A stretch of DNA of 64,000 nucleotides from Avoscillospira sp045652125 (GTDB taxonomy: Bacteria > Bacillota > Clostridia > Oscillospirales > Oscillospiraceae): the NCBI GenBank assembly GCA_045652125.1, contig JAZRTT010000016.1:1-64000 (forward strand). The letters are read 5' to 3'. The position numbers and the translations under genes were made by a program. This document shows, in pieces, positions 51,012 to 60,014 of this stretch. Within the stretch, counting starts at the first letter, position 1; each line of letters begins with the position of its first letter. Under the pieces are notes generated by a model. It made no database searches and was not told where the DNA came from. It saw only the letters and a list, made by a program, of their open reading frames with translations.

Positions 51012-51016
51012 GTACC

Positions 51017-51053
51017 AAAAAAATCCGCATCCCACGGGGATGCGTATTTTTTG
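51017..51053. terminator. bidirectional terminator
   Basis: AAATCCGCATCCC and GGGATGCGTATTT around ACG with A- and T-runs on either side, between convergent rbr and asnS. Confidence 0.85.
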
Positions 51054-51060
51054 TGCTTTC

Positions 51061-52455
<1,395 letters not shown>

Positions 52456-52474
52456 TGTAAAAACTCCTTATTTG

Positions 52475-53482
52475 TCAAAGCAGCAAAACGCCTGCATTTT
52501 CGCAAATTTTTCTGGTTTCTTCATCCCAAAGGCTGGACTGGACCTCACCGATGTGACAATTGCCGATCATGAGCATACACAAACGGCTTTGCCCGATGCC
52601 GCCGCCCATGGTCAGGGGCAGCTCATTATTCAGCAGCATTTTGTGGAAAGGCAGGCTTCTGCGGTCATCGCAGTTTGCCTCCGTCAACTGGCGGTCAAGG
52701 CTTTCGGGGCTGACCCGGATGCCCATGGAGGAGATCTCAAAGCTGCAGCCCAGAACCTCATTCCAAAACAGGATGTCGCCGTTGAGATCCCAGTCATCGT
52801 AGTCCGGTGCACGGCCGTCGTGGGGTTTGCCGCTTTTGAGTTTCCGACCGATCTGCATGAGAAACACAGTTTTGTGTTCCTTGCAGATAGCGTGTTCCCG
52901 CTCCTTGGGGGTCAGATCGGGCCAGCGGTCCTCCAACTCCTGTGTCGTGACAAAGGTCACATCCCGGCACAGCTTGCTTTTCAGGCTGGGAAATGCCACA
53001 TTGAGGGCATCGGCGGTCTCACAGATGGCGGAAACAATGGAACGGACTGTCCGCTTGAGGTAGTCAAGATTCCGGTCCTCTTCATTGATGACCTTTTCCC
53101 AGTCCCACTGATCCACGTAGATGGAATGGATATTGTCCACTTCTTCATCCCGGCGAATGGCGTTCATATCGGTGAACAGGCCTTTGTCCGGGTGGAAGGC
53201 ATACCGCTTCAGAGCCAGACGCTTCCACTTTGCAAGAGAATGGACCACATGGGCGTTGACACCCACGTCGGGGATATCAAAGCTGACAGGACGCTCGTAG
53301 CCGTTGAGGTTGTCATTCAGGCCGGAATTCTCATCTACGAACAGGGGAGCGGAAACACGCCGCAAATTCAGGGCATTGCTCAAATTCACCTGGAAGTTGC
53401 TCTTAATGAATTCGATGGCTCGTTGCAGTTCGTACACAGTCAGGGGGACTTTGTAACCCTCAGGGAGAAATACCTTGCTCAT
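52475..53482 (-). CDS. asnA: aspartate-ammonia ligase (asparagine synthetase A)
   Basis: 335 residues; ammonia-dependent, class II aaRS-like fold. Motifs include NLRRVSAPLFVDENSGLNDNLNG near the N-terminus, SIYVDQWDWEKVI, WNEVLGCSFEISSMGIRV and MGGGIGQSRLCM. Length fits AsnA. The ATG at 53482 has GAGGTG upstream. With asnS downstream, free asparagine and Asn-tRNA are made from one transcript. No T-box leader is seen in the 33-nt 5' region. Confidence 0.96.
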   Translation of the reverse strand: MSKVFLPEGYKVPLTVYELQRAIEFIKSNFQVNLSNALNLRRVSAPLFVDENSGLNDNLNGYERPVSFDIPDVGVNAHVVHSLAKWKRLALKRYAFHPDKGLFTDMNAIRRDEEVDNIHSIYVDQWDWEKVINEEDRNLDYLKRTVRSIVSAICETADALNVAFPSLKSKLCRDVTFVTTQELEDRWPDLTPKEREHAICKEHKTVFLMQIGRKLKSGKPHDGRAPDYDDWDLNGDILFWNEVLGCSFEISSMGIRVSPESLDRQLTEANCDDRRSLPFHKMLLNNELPLTMGGGIGQSRLCMLMIGNCHIGEVQSSLWDEETRKICENAGVLLL

Positions 53483-53515
53483 ACAGACACCTCGGTTCAA
53501 AATATCATACAGCAT

Positions 53516-53544
53516 ATAATACTATATTTTGCACAAATTGGCAA
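53516..53544 (-). promoter_or_regulatory. asnA promoter
   Basis: Minus-strand TTGCCA (53539-53544) and TATTAT (53516-53521), 17-nt spacer. Confidence 0.6.
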
Positions 53545-53585
53545 GATGTATGTTATAAGAAAAAGCGGTCACAGCTCGCAATAAA

Positions 53586-53640
53586 AGCCTTCCCCTTGAG
53601 GGGAAGGTGGCATTTGCGAAGCAAATGACGGATGAGGTGA
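53586..53640. repeat. partial dispersed repeat (CCTTCCCCTTGAGGGGAAGG type)
   Basis: CCTTCCCCTTGAGGGGAAGG, then ATTTGCGAAGCAAAT and GATGAGGTG. It has the same plan as the left ends of the larger elements at 55010 and 57068 (LR-palindrome, GCGAAGC hairpin, GAGAGGTG/GATGAGGTG), but lacks a right end here. Confidence 0.65.
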
Positions 53641-53642
53641 TA

Positions 53643-53673
53643 AATGACCCGGCCTCTCAGAGGTCGGGTCATT
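53643..53673 (-). terminator. terminator of the small XRE gene
   Basis: AATGACCCGGCCTC and GAGGTCGGGTCATT (one G-T pair) around TCA, at the 3' end of the XRE gene. Confidence 0.7.
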
Positions 53674-53875
53674 GGTCGTCCTTGATATATTCCATAATAT
53701 CCTGCACTTTGCAGTCGAGAATTTTGCAGAAGATCTCGATGGTATGTGTGCTGACACTTTCATTCCGCTTCAACCTGGTGATCTGCCCGGGACTGATTTT
53801 GTACTTTTTGATCAGCGCATATTGAGATATGCCCTTTTCCTTCATTACACTCCAGAGATTATTGTAAGAAATCAT
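53669..53875 (-). CDS. small XRE/Cro-type HTH protein
   Basis: 68 residues consisting of one helix-turn-helix (WSVMKEKGISQYALIKKYKISPGQITRLKRNESVSTHTIEIFCKILDC), similar in size to YozG-like regulators. The ATG at 53875 has GAGG 9 nt upstream; an ATG at 53890 is less well placed. Divergent from the zinc-ribbon/SHOCT gene and in an A+T-rich islet, so it may control that neighbour. Confidence 0.85.
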   Translation of the reverse strand: MISYNNLWSVMKEKGISQYALIKKYKISPGQITRLKRNESVSTHTIEIFCKILDCKVQDIMEYIKDDQ

Positions 53876-53972
53876 CGAACTCAGCCTCATTTCCTACTTG
53901 CATCTTAACCGAAATGATAGTATAATAACATTAATCAATATCGGTTAATATTAAATGGTGAGGTGGATGTTT

Positions 53973-54962
53973 ATGAATTGTTATGTATGTATGGAGAAAA
54001 TAAATATTTTTAATTCAGTAAAAGGAAAGAGCGGGAGAATTTGCAAGACCTGCTACAAAAAATTAGACCCATTTGTTAAAATTAGTTTTTCAACAGCAAC
54101 AAAGGACACGGTTTTAAAAAGTGTTGCGGTGTGGGATGATTGCCAAAAAGTAGCTGAGAGTATGGCGAAGCCTCCTAAAAAGCAATGTGCAAATTGTGGT
54201 GCTAATATTGGAGTTGGCAATAGAAAGAAAATGGGAGGCAATTTGTATATTTGCAGGGATTGTTACGAACAATGCAGTCTTATGATTGTTCCCCAATTAA
54301 CACAAAAGACATTGACTGACATTAGAAAAGACATGGCAAGAATGAAGGAATATCCGGAGTTCACACCGACCCATATCTATGGGAAAATCTCTTTTGATGA
54401 TACCCATAAATTATGGCAAGCAAAACAGATGCCTGTGTTCCGTTACGAAGATATAAGTGATTTTGAGATTGTCGAAGAAAGAGAGGAGCGGACAACAGCA
54501 ACTACCACATCAACTGCAAAGACGAAGAGCGGGGGAGTGGGCCGTGCTGTGGCTGGAGGTCTGTTGTTTGGCCCTGTTGGTGCAATTGTTGGTAGCAATA
54601 CAGGAAAAAGAAAAACAATTACGAAAGGAACAACAAATACATCCAGTACAGAGTATTATACAAAACTGGGCATAAGAATAATGCTTAATACTGTAGAACT
54701 TCCATCCATAACAGTGCACTTTATTGAACGTAGTGTGCCTGTGTTGGGATGTGATAAAATCATCGATGAAATAAATAATGCAACAGGCTTTATGAACATA
54801 ATTCTAAAAGCAAAAGAAACAGAAAAATCCGTGAAAAATGAAGCAACAAACAGTTCGAACTCTTTGGCGGAGGAGATAATAAAGTTTAAAGAGTTGCTTG
54901 ATAATGGTTTGATTTCGGAGGAAGAATTTACTGCAAAAAAGATGCAAATTTTAGGGATATAA
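53973..54962 (+). CDS. double zinc-ribbon / glycine-zipper / SHOCT protein
   Basis: 330 residues. Two tandem four-cysteine ribbons (C3, C6, C24, C27 and C72, C75, C94, C97), the first of DUF4428 type. A middle domain follows, then a glycine-zipper segment (GGVGRAVAGGLLFGPVGAIVGSNTGKRK, about 188-215) that may insert in a membrane, and a C-terminal SHOCT helix pair (EEIIKFKELLDNGLISEEEFTAKK, about 301-324). Base composition is much more A+T-rich than neighbours. GAGGTGG precedes the ATG at 53973. Function unknown. Confidence 0.82.
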   Translation: MNCYVCMEKINIFNSVKGKSGRICKTCYKKLDPFVKISFSTATKDTVLKSVAVWDDCQKVAESMAKPPKKQCANCGANIGVGNRKKMGGNLYICRDCYEQCSLMIVPQLTQKTLTDIRKDMARMKEYPEFTPTHIYGKISFDDTHKLWQAKQMPVFRYEDISDFEIVEEREERTTATTTSTAKTKSGGVGRAVAGGLLFGPVGAIVGSNTGKRKTITKGTTNTSSTEYYTKLGIRIMLNTVELPSITVHFIERSVPVLGCDKIIDEINNATGFMNIILKAKETEKSVKNEATNSSNSLAEEIIKFKELLDNGLISEEEFTAKKMQILGI

Positions 54963-54964
54963 AC

Positions 54965-55005
54965 AAACGGATTGCCACGCACCGCAGGTGCGTGGCAATC
55001 CGTTT
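54965..55005 (+). terminator. 19-bp perfect terminator stem
   Basis: AAACGGATTGCCACGCACC (54965-54983) pairs exactly with 54987-55005 around GCA, directly after the SHOCT gene stop. Confidence 0.8.
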
Positions 55006-55009
55006 ATAA

Positions 55010-55185
55010 AGGCTCCCCTTGAGGGGAGCTGCTGAGCGAAGCGAAGCTGAGAGGTGTCTGCCGGCATCAAATTCCTGCACATACCTCTCCGTCACGGCTT
55101 CGCCGTGCCACCCACGCCCCCCCTTTTTTTGTCAGCTTCGCTGACATTTCCCCCGCCGGGGGAATCACCCCTCAAGGGGAGACTT
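55010..55185. mobile_element. MITE-like inverted-repeat element A
   Basis: About 175 nt with ends GGCTCCCCTTGAGGGG and, inverted at the other end, GTCTCCCCTTGAGGGG. Inside are small hairpins (GCGAAGCGAAGC, ACGGCTTCGCCGT, GTCAGCTTCGCTGAC, CCCCCGCCGGGGG). It encodes nothing. Its right end touches the ygiQ stop codon (55186-55188). Related to 53586 and 57068. No target duplication could be assigned with confidence. Confidence 0.65.
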
Positions 55186-57057
55186 TTATTTTCTTCGTTT
55201 GCCTCTGGGGGCAGGCTTTTTGCCGGCAGGGGTTTTCTTGGGGGCAGGTTTTCTGACCTTATCGCCGGCCATGGGTTTGATGAGGCACCGCTTGTCGAAG
55301 CCAATGAGGTCTGTCCGTCCGGCTTTCACCAGAGCTTCATGGACAAGGGCATAGTTTTTGGGATTGCGGTACTGAATGAGGGCTCTTTGCATGGCCTTCT
55401 CATGAGGATTGGTGGGCACATAGACCTTCTTCATGGTCCGGGGGTCAAGACCCGTATAGTACATGACCGTGGAGATGGTAGAGGGGGTGGGATAAAAATC
55501 CTGCACCTGCTCCGGCATATAACCCAGATCCCGCAGATACTCTGCCAGAGCCACGGCTTCCTTCAGAGTCGAACCGGGGTGGGAACTCATCAAATAGGGC
55601 ACTACAAACTGCTTGAGGCCCAACTGGTCGTTGAGCCGTTTGTACTTGGTAAGAAACTGCTCATACACGGCGTTTCTCGGCTTGCCCATTAAGTCCAGCA
55701 CCGTGTCGGAAATATGCTCCGGCGCAACTTTCAACTGGCCGGACACATGGTGCTTGACCATTTCTTTGAAAAAGGCATCATTTTTATCTGCCAACAGGTA
55801 ATCAAAGCGGATACCGCTGCGAATGAAAACCTTTTTCACATTGGGGAGCTGACGGAGCTGTCTTAAAAGGCTGAGATAATCCCGGTGGTCCGCCACCATG
55901 TTTTTGCAGGGGGTGGGGAACAGACATTGCCGGTGGGAGCAGGCACCTTTGGTCAATTGCTTTTGACAGGCAGGCTGCCGGAAGTTGGCTGTAGGGCCGC
56001 CTACATCGTGGATGTAACCCTTGAAATCCGGCTCCCAGACCATTTTCTGTGCTTCTGCCAGAATGGACGGATGGCTTCTGGTTTGGATGATTCGCCCCTG
56101 ATGAAAGGTCAGGGCGCAGAAGGAGCAGGCACCGAAACAACCACGGTTGGAGATCAGGCTGAACTTGACCTCTGCAATGGCGGGAACGCCACCGGCCTTT
56201 TCATAGGAGGGGTGATACGTTCTCGTATAGGGCAGGGCGTAGACCCGGTCCATTTCCTGCTGAGAAAGAGGCTTCTGAGGGGGATTTTGCACCACAAAGC
56301 AGTCGCCGTAAGGCTCTGCCAGCCGCTTTGCCGTAAAGGGGTCTGTGTTTTGATACTGAAGATAAAAACTCTCAGCGTATGTTTTTTTATTTCTGCAAAG
56401 CGTTTCGTAAGAGGGCAGAATGATCTTGGGGATGGCATCGTCCACCTCCCGGCAGGCAAATACCGTGCCATCGATCCAGGTGATGTCCTTTACGTCCATG
56501 CCGGAATTTAAGGCATCCGCTGCCTCCACAATGCTCCGCTCACCCATGCCGTAGAGGAGCAGATCTGCCTGAGAATCCAGCAAAACGGAACGTTTCAGCT
56601 TGTCCGACCAATAGTCGTAGTGGGCAAGCCGCCGCAGACTGGCCTCGATTCCACCGATCAAGATGGGCTTCTTGGGGAACGTCCGGCGGATGAGATTGCA
56701 GTAAACCGTCACGGCGTAGTCCGGCCGTTTGCCCATGATGCCGCCGGGGGTAAAAGCATCGGTCTTTCGCTTCTTTTTGGAGACGGAGTAGTGGTTTACC
56801 ATGGAGTCCATATTGCCGCCCATGACCAAAAAGCCAAGACGAGGCTCCCCCAGTCTTAAAACAGACTGCGGGTCTTTCCAGTCAGGCTGGGCGATAATGC
56901 CCACCTTGTATCCGGCGGCTTCCAGCACACGGCTGATAATGGCGTGGCCGAAGGAGGGGTGATCCACATAGGCATCTCCGATGATGTAGACGAAGTCGCA
57001 CTGCTCCCAGCCGCGGCGTTTCATATCCTGTTTGGAAATGGGTAAAAAGTCGGTCAT
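55186..57057 (-). CDS. ygiQ: YgiQ-family radical SAM protein
   Basis: 623 residues. An N-terminal cobalamin-binding-like domain (VYIIGDAYVDHPSFGHAIISRVLEAAGYKVGI) is followed by a radical SAM core with CFGACSFCA (the CxxxCxxC 4Fe-4S site, about residues 309-317) and a C-terminal extension ending in a K/P/R-rich tail. YgiQ enzymes are widespread and uncharacterised, possibly RNA- or peptide-modifying. AAGGAG precedes the ATG. Repeat elements flank both ends of the gene. Confidence 0.93.
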   Translation of the reverse strand: MTDFLPISKQDMKRRGWEQCDFVYIIGDAYVDHPSFGHAIISRVLEAAGYKVGIIAQPDWKDPQSVLRLGEPRLGFLVMGGNMDSMVNHYSVSKKKRKTDAFTPGGIMGKRPDYAVTVYCNLIRRTFPKKPILIGGIEASLRRLAHYDYWSDKLKRSVLLDSQADLLLYGMGERSIVEAADALNSGMDVKDITWIDGTVFACREVDDAIPKIILPSYETLCRNKKTYAESFYLQYQNTDPFTAKRLAEPYGDCFVVQNPPQKPLSQQEMDRVYALPYTRTYHPSYEKAGGVPAIAEVKFSLISNRGCFGACSFCALTFHQGRIIQTRSHPSILAEAQKMVWEPDFKGYIHDVGGPTANFRQPACQKQLTKGACSHRQCLFPTPCKNMVADHRDYLSLLRQLRQLPNVKKVFIRSGIRFDYLLADKNDAFFKEMVKHHVSGQLKVAPEHISDTVLDLMGKPRNAVYEQFLTKYKRLNDQLGLKQFVVPYLMSSHPGSTLKEAVALAEYLRDLGYMPEQVQDFYPTPSTISTVMYYTGLDPRTMKKVYVPTNPHEKAMQRALIQYRNPKNYALVHEALVKAGRTDLIGFDKRCLIKPMAGDKVRKPAPKKTPAGKKPAPRGKRRK

Positions 57058-57067
57058 AGGAATCTCC

Positions 57068-57255
57068 TTACAAGGCTCTCCTTGAGGAGAGCTGCTGAGC
57101 AAAGCGAAGCTGAGAGGTGCCTGATGGCAGAAAGTTCCTGCATACACCTGTGCGTCATTTGCTTTGCCGTGCCACCTCCCCTTCTCCGCCCTAAGAGCCG
57201 GGCGTTGCCCGGTTGGGCTATGCACACCGCCTGCAGGCGGCGTCAAGGGGAGGCG
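57068..57255. mobile_element. MITE-like inverted-repeat element B
   Basis: Begins GGCTCTCCTTGAGGAGAGCTGCTGAG, close to element A, and ends with GTCAAGGGGAGGCG, roughly the inverse of the left end. Internal hairpins include GCCGGGCGTTGCCCGGT and GCCTGCAGGCGGC. Same orientation as element A, and again its right end sits 5-10 nt from a minus-strand stop codon (dut). No gene inside. Confidence 0.6.
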
Positions 57256-57260
57256 AGTTT

Positions 57261-57701
57261 TTATTTTGTACCGGTGGAGCCGAAGCCGCCTGCACCCCGA
57301 ACCGTGTCGGACAGTTCTTCTGTTTCCAAAAACCGTACCGTAAGATAAGGGGTCAGCACCAGCTGGGCGATTCGCTCACCGGGGTTGATGGTTTGCGGTA
57401 CTGTGCCGTGATTGTGGAGGGCTACCATGATCTCACCCCGGTAGTCCGGGTCGATGACTCCCACTTTATTGGCAGGTGCAAGATGACGCTTGGAGGCCAG
57501 ACCGCTTCTGGCATAGATAAGGCCTGCCCATCCTTCCGGCAGCTCCATGGCAAGCCCTGTGGGAATCAGTTTTGTTTCATGGGGTGCGATGGTGACGGCT
57601 TCATCCGGGCAGGCATACAGGTCTGCACCGGCTGCAAATTCTGAGCCGTAAGTAGGCAGAAGGGCATTCTCCCGCAGTTTTTTTACAGGTACATTGGTCA
57701 T
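57261..57701 (-). CDS. dut: dUTP diphosphatase
   Basis: 146 residues; hydrolyses dUTP to dUMP to keep uracil out of DNA and supply dTMP synthesis. The five trimer motifs are seen: AGADLYA, YARSGLASK, GVIDPDYRGEI, GERIAQLV and the C-terminal RGAGGFGSTG that closes over the nucleotide. AAGGAGG precedes the ATG, and the upstream 60-residue gene ends in that site. Confidence 0.96.
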   Translation of the reverse strand: MTNVPVKKLRENALLPTYGSEFAAGADLYACPDEAVTIAPHETKLIPTGLAMELPEGWAGLIYARSGLASKRHLAPANKVGVIDPDYRGEIMVALHNHGTVPQTINPGERIAQLVLTPYLTVRFLETEELSDTVRGAGGFGSTGTK

Positions 57702-57711
57702 AGGAGCCTCC

Positions 57712-57894
57712 TTATTCTTCCCGCAAAACCACGGAGCTTTGCTTCAGCGTTTTGGGGACATCAATGAGTCTTTGGTTTTCCGAGCCACGAAACCGCAGTT
57801 TCAGATTCTTTTTTGCCTCCACAAAGGGGCCTTCCACTTGGGGGATGCGTTCCCATACAGAGCCGGTGAAGCACCGGATGTTGGCATAATTCAT
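57712..57894 (-). CDS. hypothetical 60-residue protein
   Basis: Starts at an ATG with GAGG 8 nt upstream and ends 11 nt before dut. Sequence is basic and soluble (NYANIRCFTGSVWERIP...KLRFRGSENQRLIDVPKTL), with GC-rich third positions like real genes here. No domain recognised. Operon position with dut is the only context. Confidence 0.55.
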   Translation of the reverse strand: MNYANIRCFTGSVWERIPQVEGPFVEAKKNLKLRFRGSENQRLIDVPKTLKQSSVVLREE

Positions 57895-57940
57895 AAGTAT
57901 AACCTCAAAAAACAGTATAACAAAGAAAATCGGCTTGTAC

Positions 57941-57976
57941 AAGGAAAAAGGCTGCTTTTTCAGCAGCCTTTTTCCG
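57941..57976. terminator. intrinsic terminator
   Basis: GGAAAAAGGCTGCT and AGCAGCCTTTTTCC around TTTTC, with T-rich flank on both strands; ends minus-strand transcription from the ribU side. Confidence 0.8.
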
Positions 57977-58093
57977 TTACAGCTGCAGAACTGCGTCCAG
58001 ATTGTTCTGCATATTGGGAATCTTCCCATAACTAATGGCACCGTCGGTGGACAGATGCAGGCATTTGGCAAACTTATAGGTGGTGGCTTTCAA
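57977..58093 (-). other. possible small ORF or gene remnant
   Basis: An open stretch of about 38 codons (TTG at 58093; KATTYKFAKCLHLSTDGAIS...NMQNNLDAVLQL) with codon choice like real genes (TTTGCC AAATGC CTGCAT CTG). It has no clear ribosome site. It lies directly behind ribU and before a terminator. It may be the tail of a lost gene or a short peptide; I cannot decide. Confidence 0.3.
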
Positions 58094-58103
58094 AGGCGTA
58101 CGG

Positions 58104-58676
58104 TTATTTCCGATGCAGCAGAGGAGAAATCTTCTTATACAGCAGGAATGTAACAAGGCTGAGAGTAACGCTTTTGAGGAGATTAAAGGGAACAGTGATG
58201 ATAAAAATGAATTTGTCGATAGTATCAATGTAGCTCCAAAGACTGCTGCACATACCGACTACTGCCTCATCGGTCATATGGTACAGCGGGAACAGGATAT
58301 ACTTATTGACAAATGCAGCTGCTGTGATCATAACCATGGAGCCTGCCAACATGGACAGAAGTGCCCTTGTTTTGGTTTTCCGGAAGCGGTACAAAAATGC
58401 TGCCGGAAGAACATAAGCACAGGACATGATAAAATCTGCCAATTCTCCCACAAAGCCGGAGTGGGAGCTCATCATATGCACCAGGTCCTTAATTAAAATT
58501 ACGGCAATACCGGACATAGGGCCCATGGAAAATCCGGCAAGAATGGCAGGGAGCGTGGAGAAATCCAACTTATACGGCCCAAAAATGGGGATCTCCAAAT
58601 AAAACAAAATAATGGAGATGGCGGATAGCAGGCCGGTTCTTGTAATGATAAATACGTTTTGGTTCTGTGATTTCAT
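58104..58676 (-). CDS. ribU: riboflavin ECF transporter S component RibU
   Basis: 190 residues with about five or six helices. Characteristic segments are SAISIILFYLEIPIFGPYKLDFSTLPAILAGFSMGPMSGIAVILIKDLVHMM (the flavin-binding loop 1 region) and a C-terminal basic end. The ATG at 58676 has GGGAGG upstream. The FMN riboswitch ahead of it confirms riboflavin as ligand. Confidence 0.95.
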   Translation of the reverse strand: MKSQNQNVFIITRTGLLSAISIILFYLEIPIFGPYKLDFSTLPAILAGFSMGPMSGIAVILIKDLVHMMSSHSGFVGELADFIMSCAYVLPAAFLYRFRKTKTRALLSMLAGSMVMITAAAFVNKYILFPLYHMTDEAVVGMCSSLWSYIDTIDKFIFIITVPFNLLKSVTLSLVTFLLYKKISPLLHRK

Positions 58677-58754
58677 GTTAAGCCTCCCAAGAAAAAAGAT
58701 ACACCTGAAAAGCACATGCCTTCCAAGTGTGAATCGTTTCCTGCGGGAAAATAT

Positions 58755-58861
58755 TCATCTTCTTCCATCCAGACTGTACTGTCGGTACCGGAATCACACC
58801 GGTTCAGCATTCGCTCGCGGACTTTACCGCCGGTCGGGAATTGCACCCTGCCCTGAAGACA
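58755..58861 (-). promoter_or_regulatory. FMN riboswitch (RFN element)
   Basis: On the minus strand: CTTCAGGGCAGGGTG, AATTCCCGACCGGCGG, TAAAGTCCGCGAGC, GAACCGGTGTGATTCCGGT, ACCGACAGTACAGTCTGG and ATGGAAGAAGATG, which is the complete RFN order. It should shut off ribU when FMN is abundant. The 80 nt between aptamer and ribU form the expression platform. Confidence 0.97.
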
Positions 58862-58882
58862 CTCTTTTCAAATTGTAATCCC

Positions 58883-58910
58883 ATTATAGCAAATGTGAAT
58901 TCTTTTGCAA
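58883..58910 (-). promoter_or_regulatory. ribU promoter
   Basis: Minus-strand TTGCAA (58905-58910) and TATAAT (58883-58888), 16-nt spacer, just upstream of the RFN element. Confidence 0.75.
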
Positions 58911-58995
58911 CCGCTTTTTTTCCCACTGTGACTATGATATACTAAATTATGAAACTTCTGAAAGGAATCATCGTCTAACAGAAAGGAATGATTGG

Positions 58996-59481
58996 ATGGT
59001 TTGTGCATTTTCCGGGCATCGCCCTCAAAAACTGCCATGGGGATATGACGAACAGGATTCCCGTTGTTTGGCAGTAAAGCAGATGTTGAACAAACGGCTG
59101 GAGGAAGCTTACGCCCTGGGCTGCCGAACTTTTTTGTGCGGCATGGCCCAGGGGTGTGATACTTATTTTGCCGAGGCGGTTCTGGATCTGCGGAAGCGTT
59201 ACCCGGAGGTGGAACTGGTAGCAATGATTCCGTGGAAAGGGCAGGCAGACGGTTGGCAGAAAATACATCGCCTGCGGTATGAGCGGCTGTGTGCCGCCTG
59301 TGACCGTCGGGAGGTTCTGGAGCAGGTTTATTCCACAGGCTGTACCCTGCGGCGCAACAGCGCTATGGTACGGCGGGCAGATGTACTGATTTCTGTCTAT
59401 GACGGCAGTCACAGCGGCACAGGCAATACGGTGCGGCAGGCAGAGCATCTGGGGCTGAAAATTTTGTCCATATGGCTTTGA
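58996..59481 (+). CDS. SLOG-domain protein (DUF1273/YpsA-like)
   Basis: 161 residues with the nucleotide-binding Rossmann-like SLOG fold: CAFSGHRPQKLPWG at the N-terminus, LCGMAQGCDTYFAE (about 47-60), and DVLISVYDGSHSGTGNTVRQAE near the C-terminus. YpsA-type proteins are linked to cell division or nucleotide-derivative sensing in Firmicutes. AAAGGAA lies upstream. Divergent from ribU and convergent with the next gene. Confidence 0.85.
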   Translation: MVCAFSGHRPQKLPWGYDEQDSRCLAVKQMLNKRLEEAYALGCRTFLCGMAQGCDTYFAEAVLDLRKRYPEVELVAMIPWKGQADGWQKIHRLRYERLCAACDRREVLEQVYSTGCTLRRNSAMVRRADVLISVYDGSHSGTGNTVRQAEHLGLKILSIWL

Positions 59482-59484
59482 CCG

Positions 59485-59958
59485 TCAAGGCATGGCGAAC
59501 CCGTGCATAGAGCTGCCCTGTCCGGTGCCGGTAATATCACCGCCAATCACTTCGTTTTTGCTGATGAGAACGGTGGCGAAGTAATCAGAACCGTTGGGGT
59601 GGTTGAGAATGCGGTAAACATAGCGCTTTGCGGTCTTGCCGGCGTAGGGCTCCAGGTCATAGCCCTGAGATTGCTGCAGTTGGTTGTAGCGGGTGAACAC
59701 CTCATTAAAGGTTTCGGGGATGCGGACTTCCTGGGTTTCCTCCGGAGTTTCCGATACCTCCCAGCCGAAGGACTGAAGAAAGGCCAGCCGCTGTTGGTTG
59801 GTGGCCACTTCGTTGGCGGCGGCAGGAGTTTCCGGACTGCTGTCGGTGTTGGCACCGGCCTTGCCGCATAAAAAGACCAGCAATAATATGAGGCCCACCG
59901 CCACCAGTACACCGGTAAGGAGTTTGCGTTTCGACACTTTGGCAGATACGATCATCAT
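59485..59958 (-). CDS. DUF4830-like membrane-anchored protein
   Basis: 157 residues: a short basic cytoplasmic start, one membrane helix (LLTGVLVAVGLILLLVFLCG, about 12-31), a low-complexity linker, then a soluble domain beginning NQQRLAFLQSFGWEVSETPEETQEVRIPETFNEVFTRYN. That block, with RYVYRILNHP and VIGGDITG, matches what I recall of DUF4830. Function unknown. GGGAGGG precedes the ATG at 59958. Confidence 0.75.
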   Translation of the reverse strand: MMIVSAKVSKRKLLTGVLVAVGLILLLVFLCGKAGANTDSSPETPAAANEVATNQQRLAFLQSFGWEVSETPEETQEVRIPETFNEVFTRYNQLQQSQGYDLEPYAGKTAKRYVYRILNHPNGSDYFATVLISKNEVIGGDITGTGQGSSMHGFAMP

Positions 59959-60014
59959 GGGTTTTCCCTCCCTGCTTTTTGGGTGGTACAGCCTATGAGA
60001 AAGGATGGACAAAT

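Noticed and set aside
53483..53580. T-box leader for asnA-asnS
   Set aside because: The 5' region is too short and lacks the TGGNACCGCG element and specifier stem.
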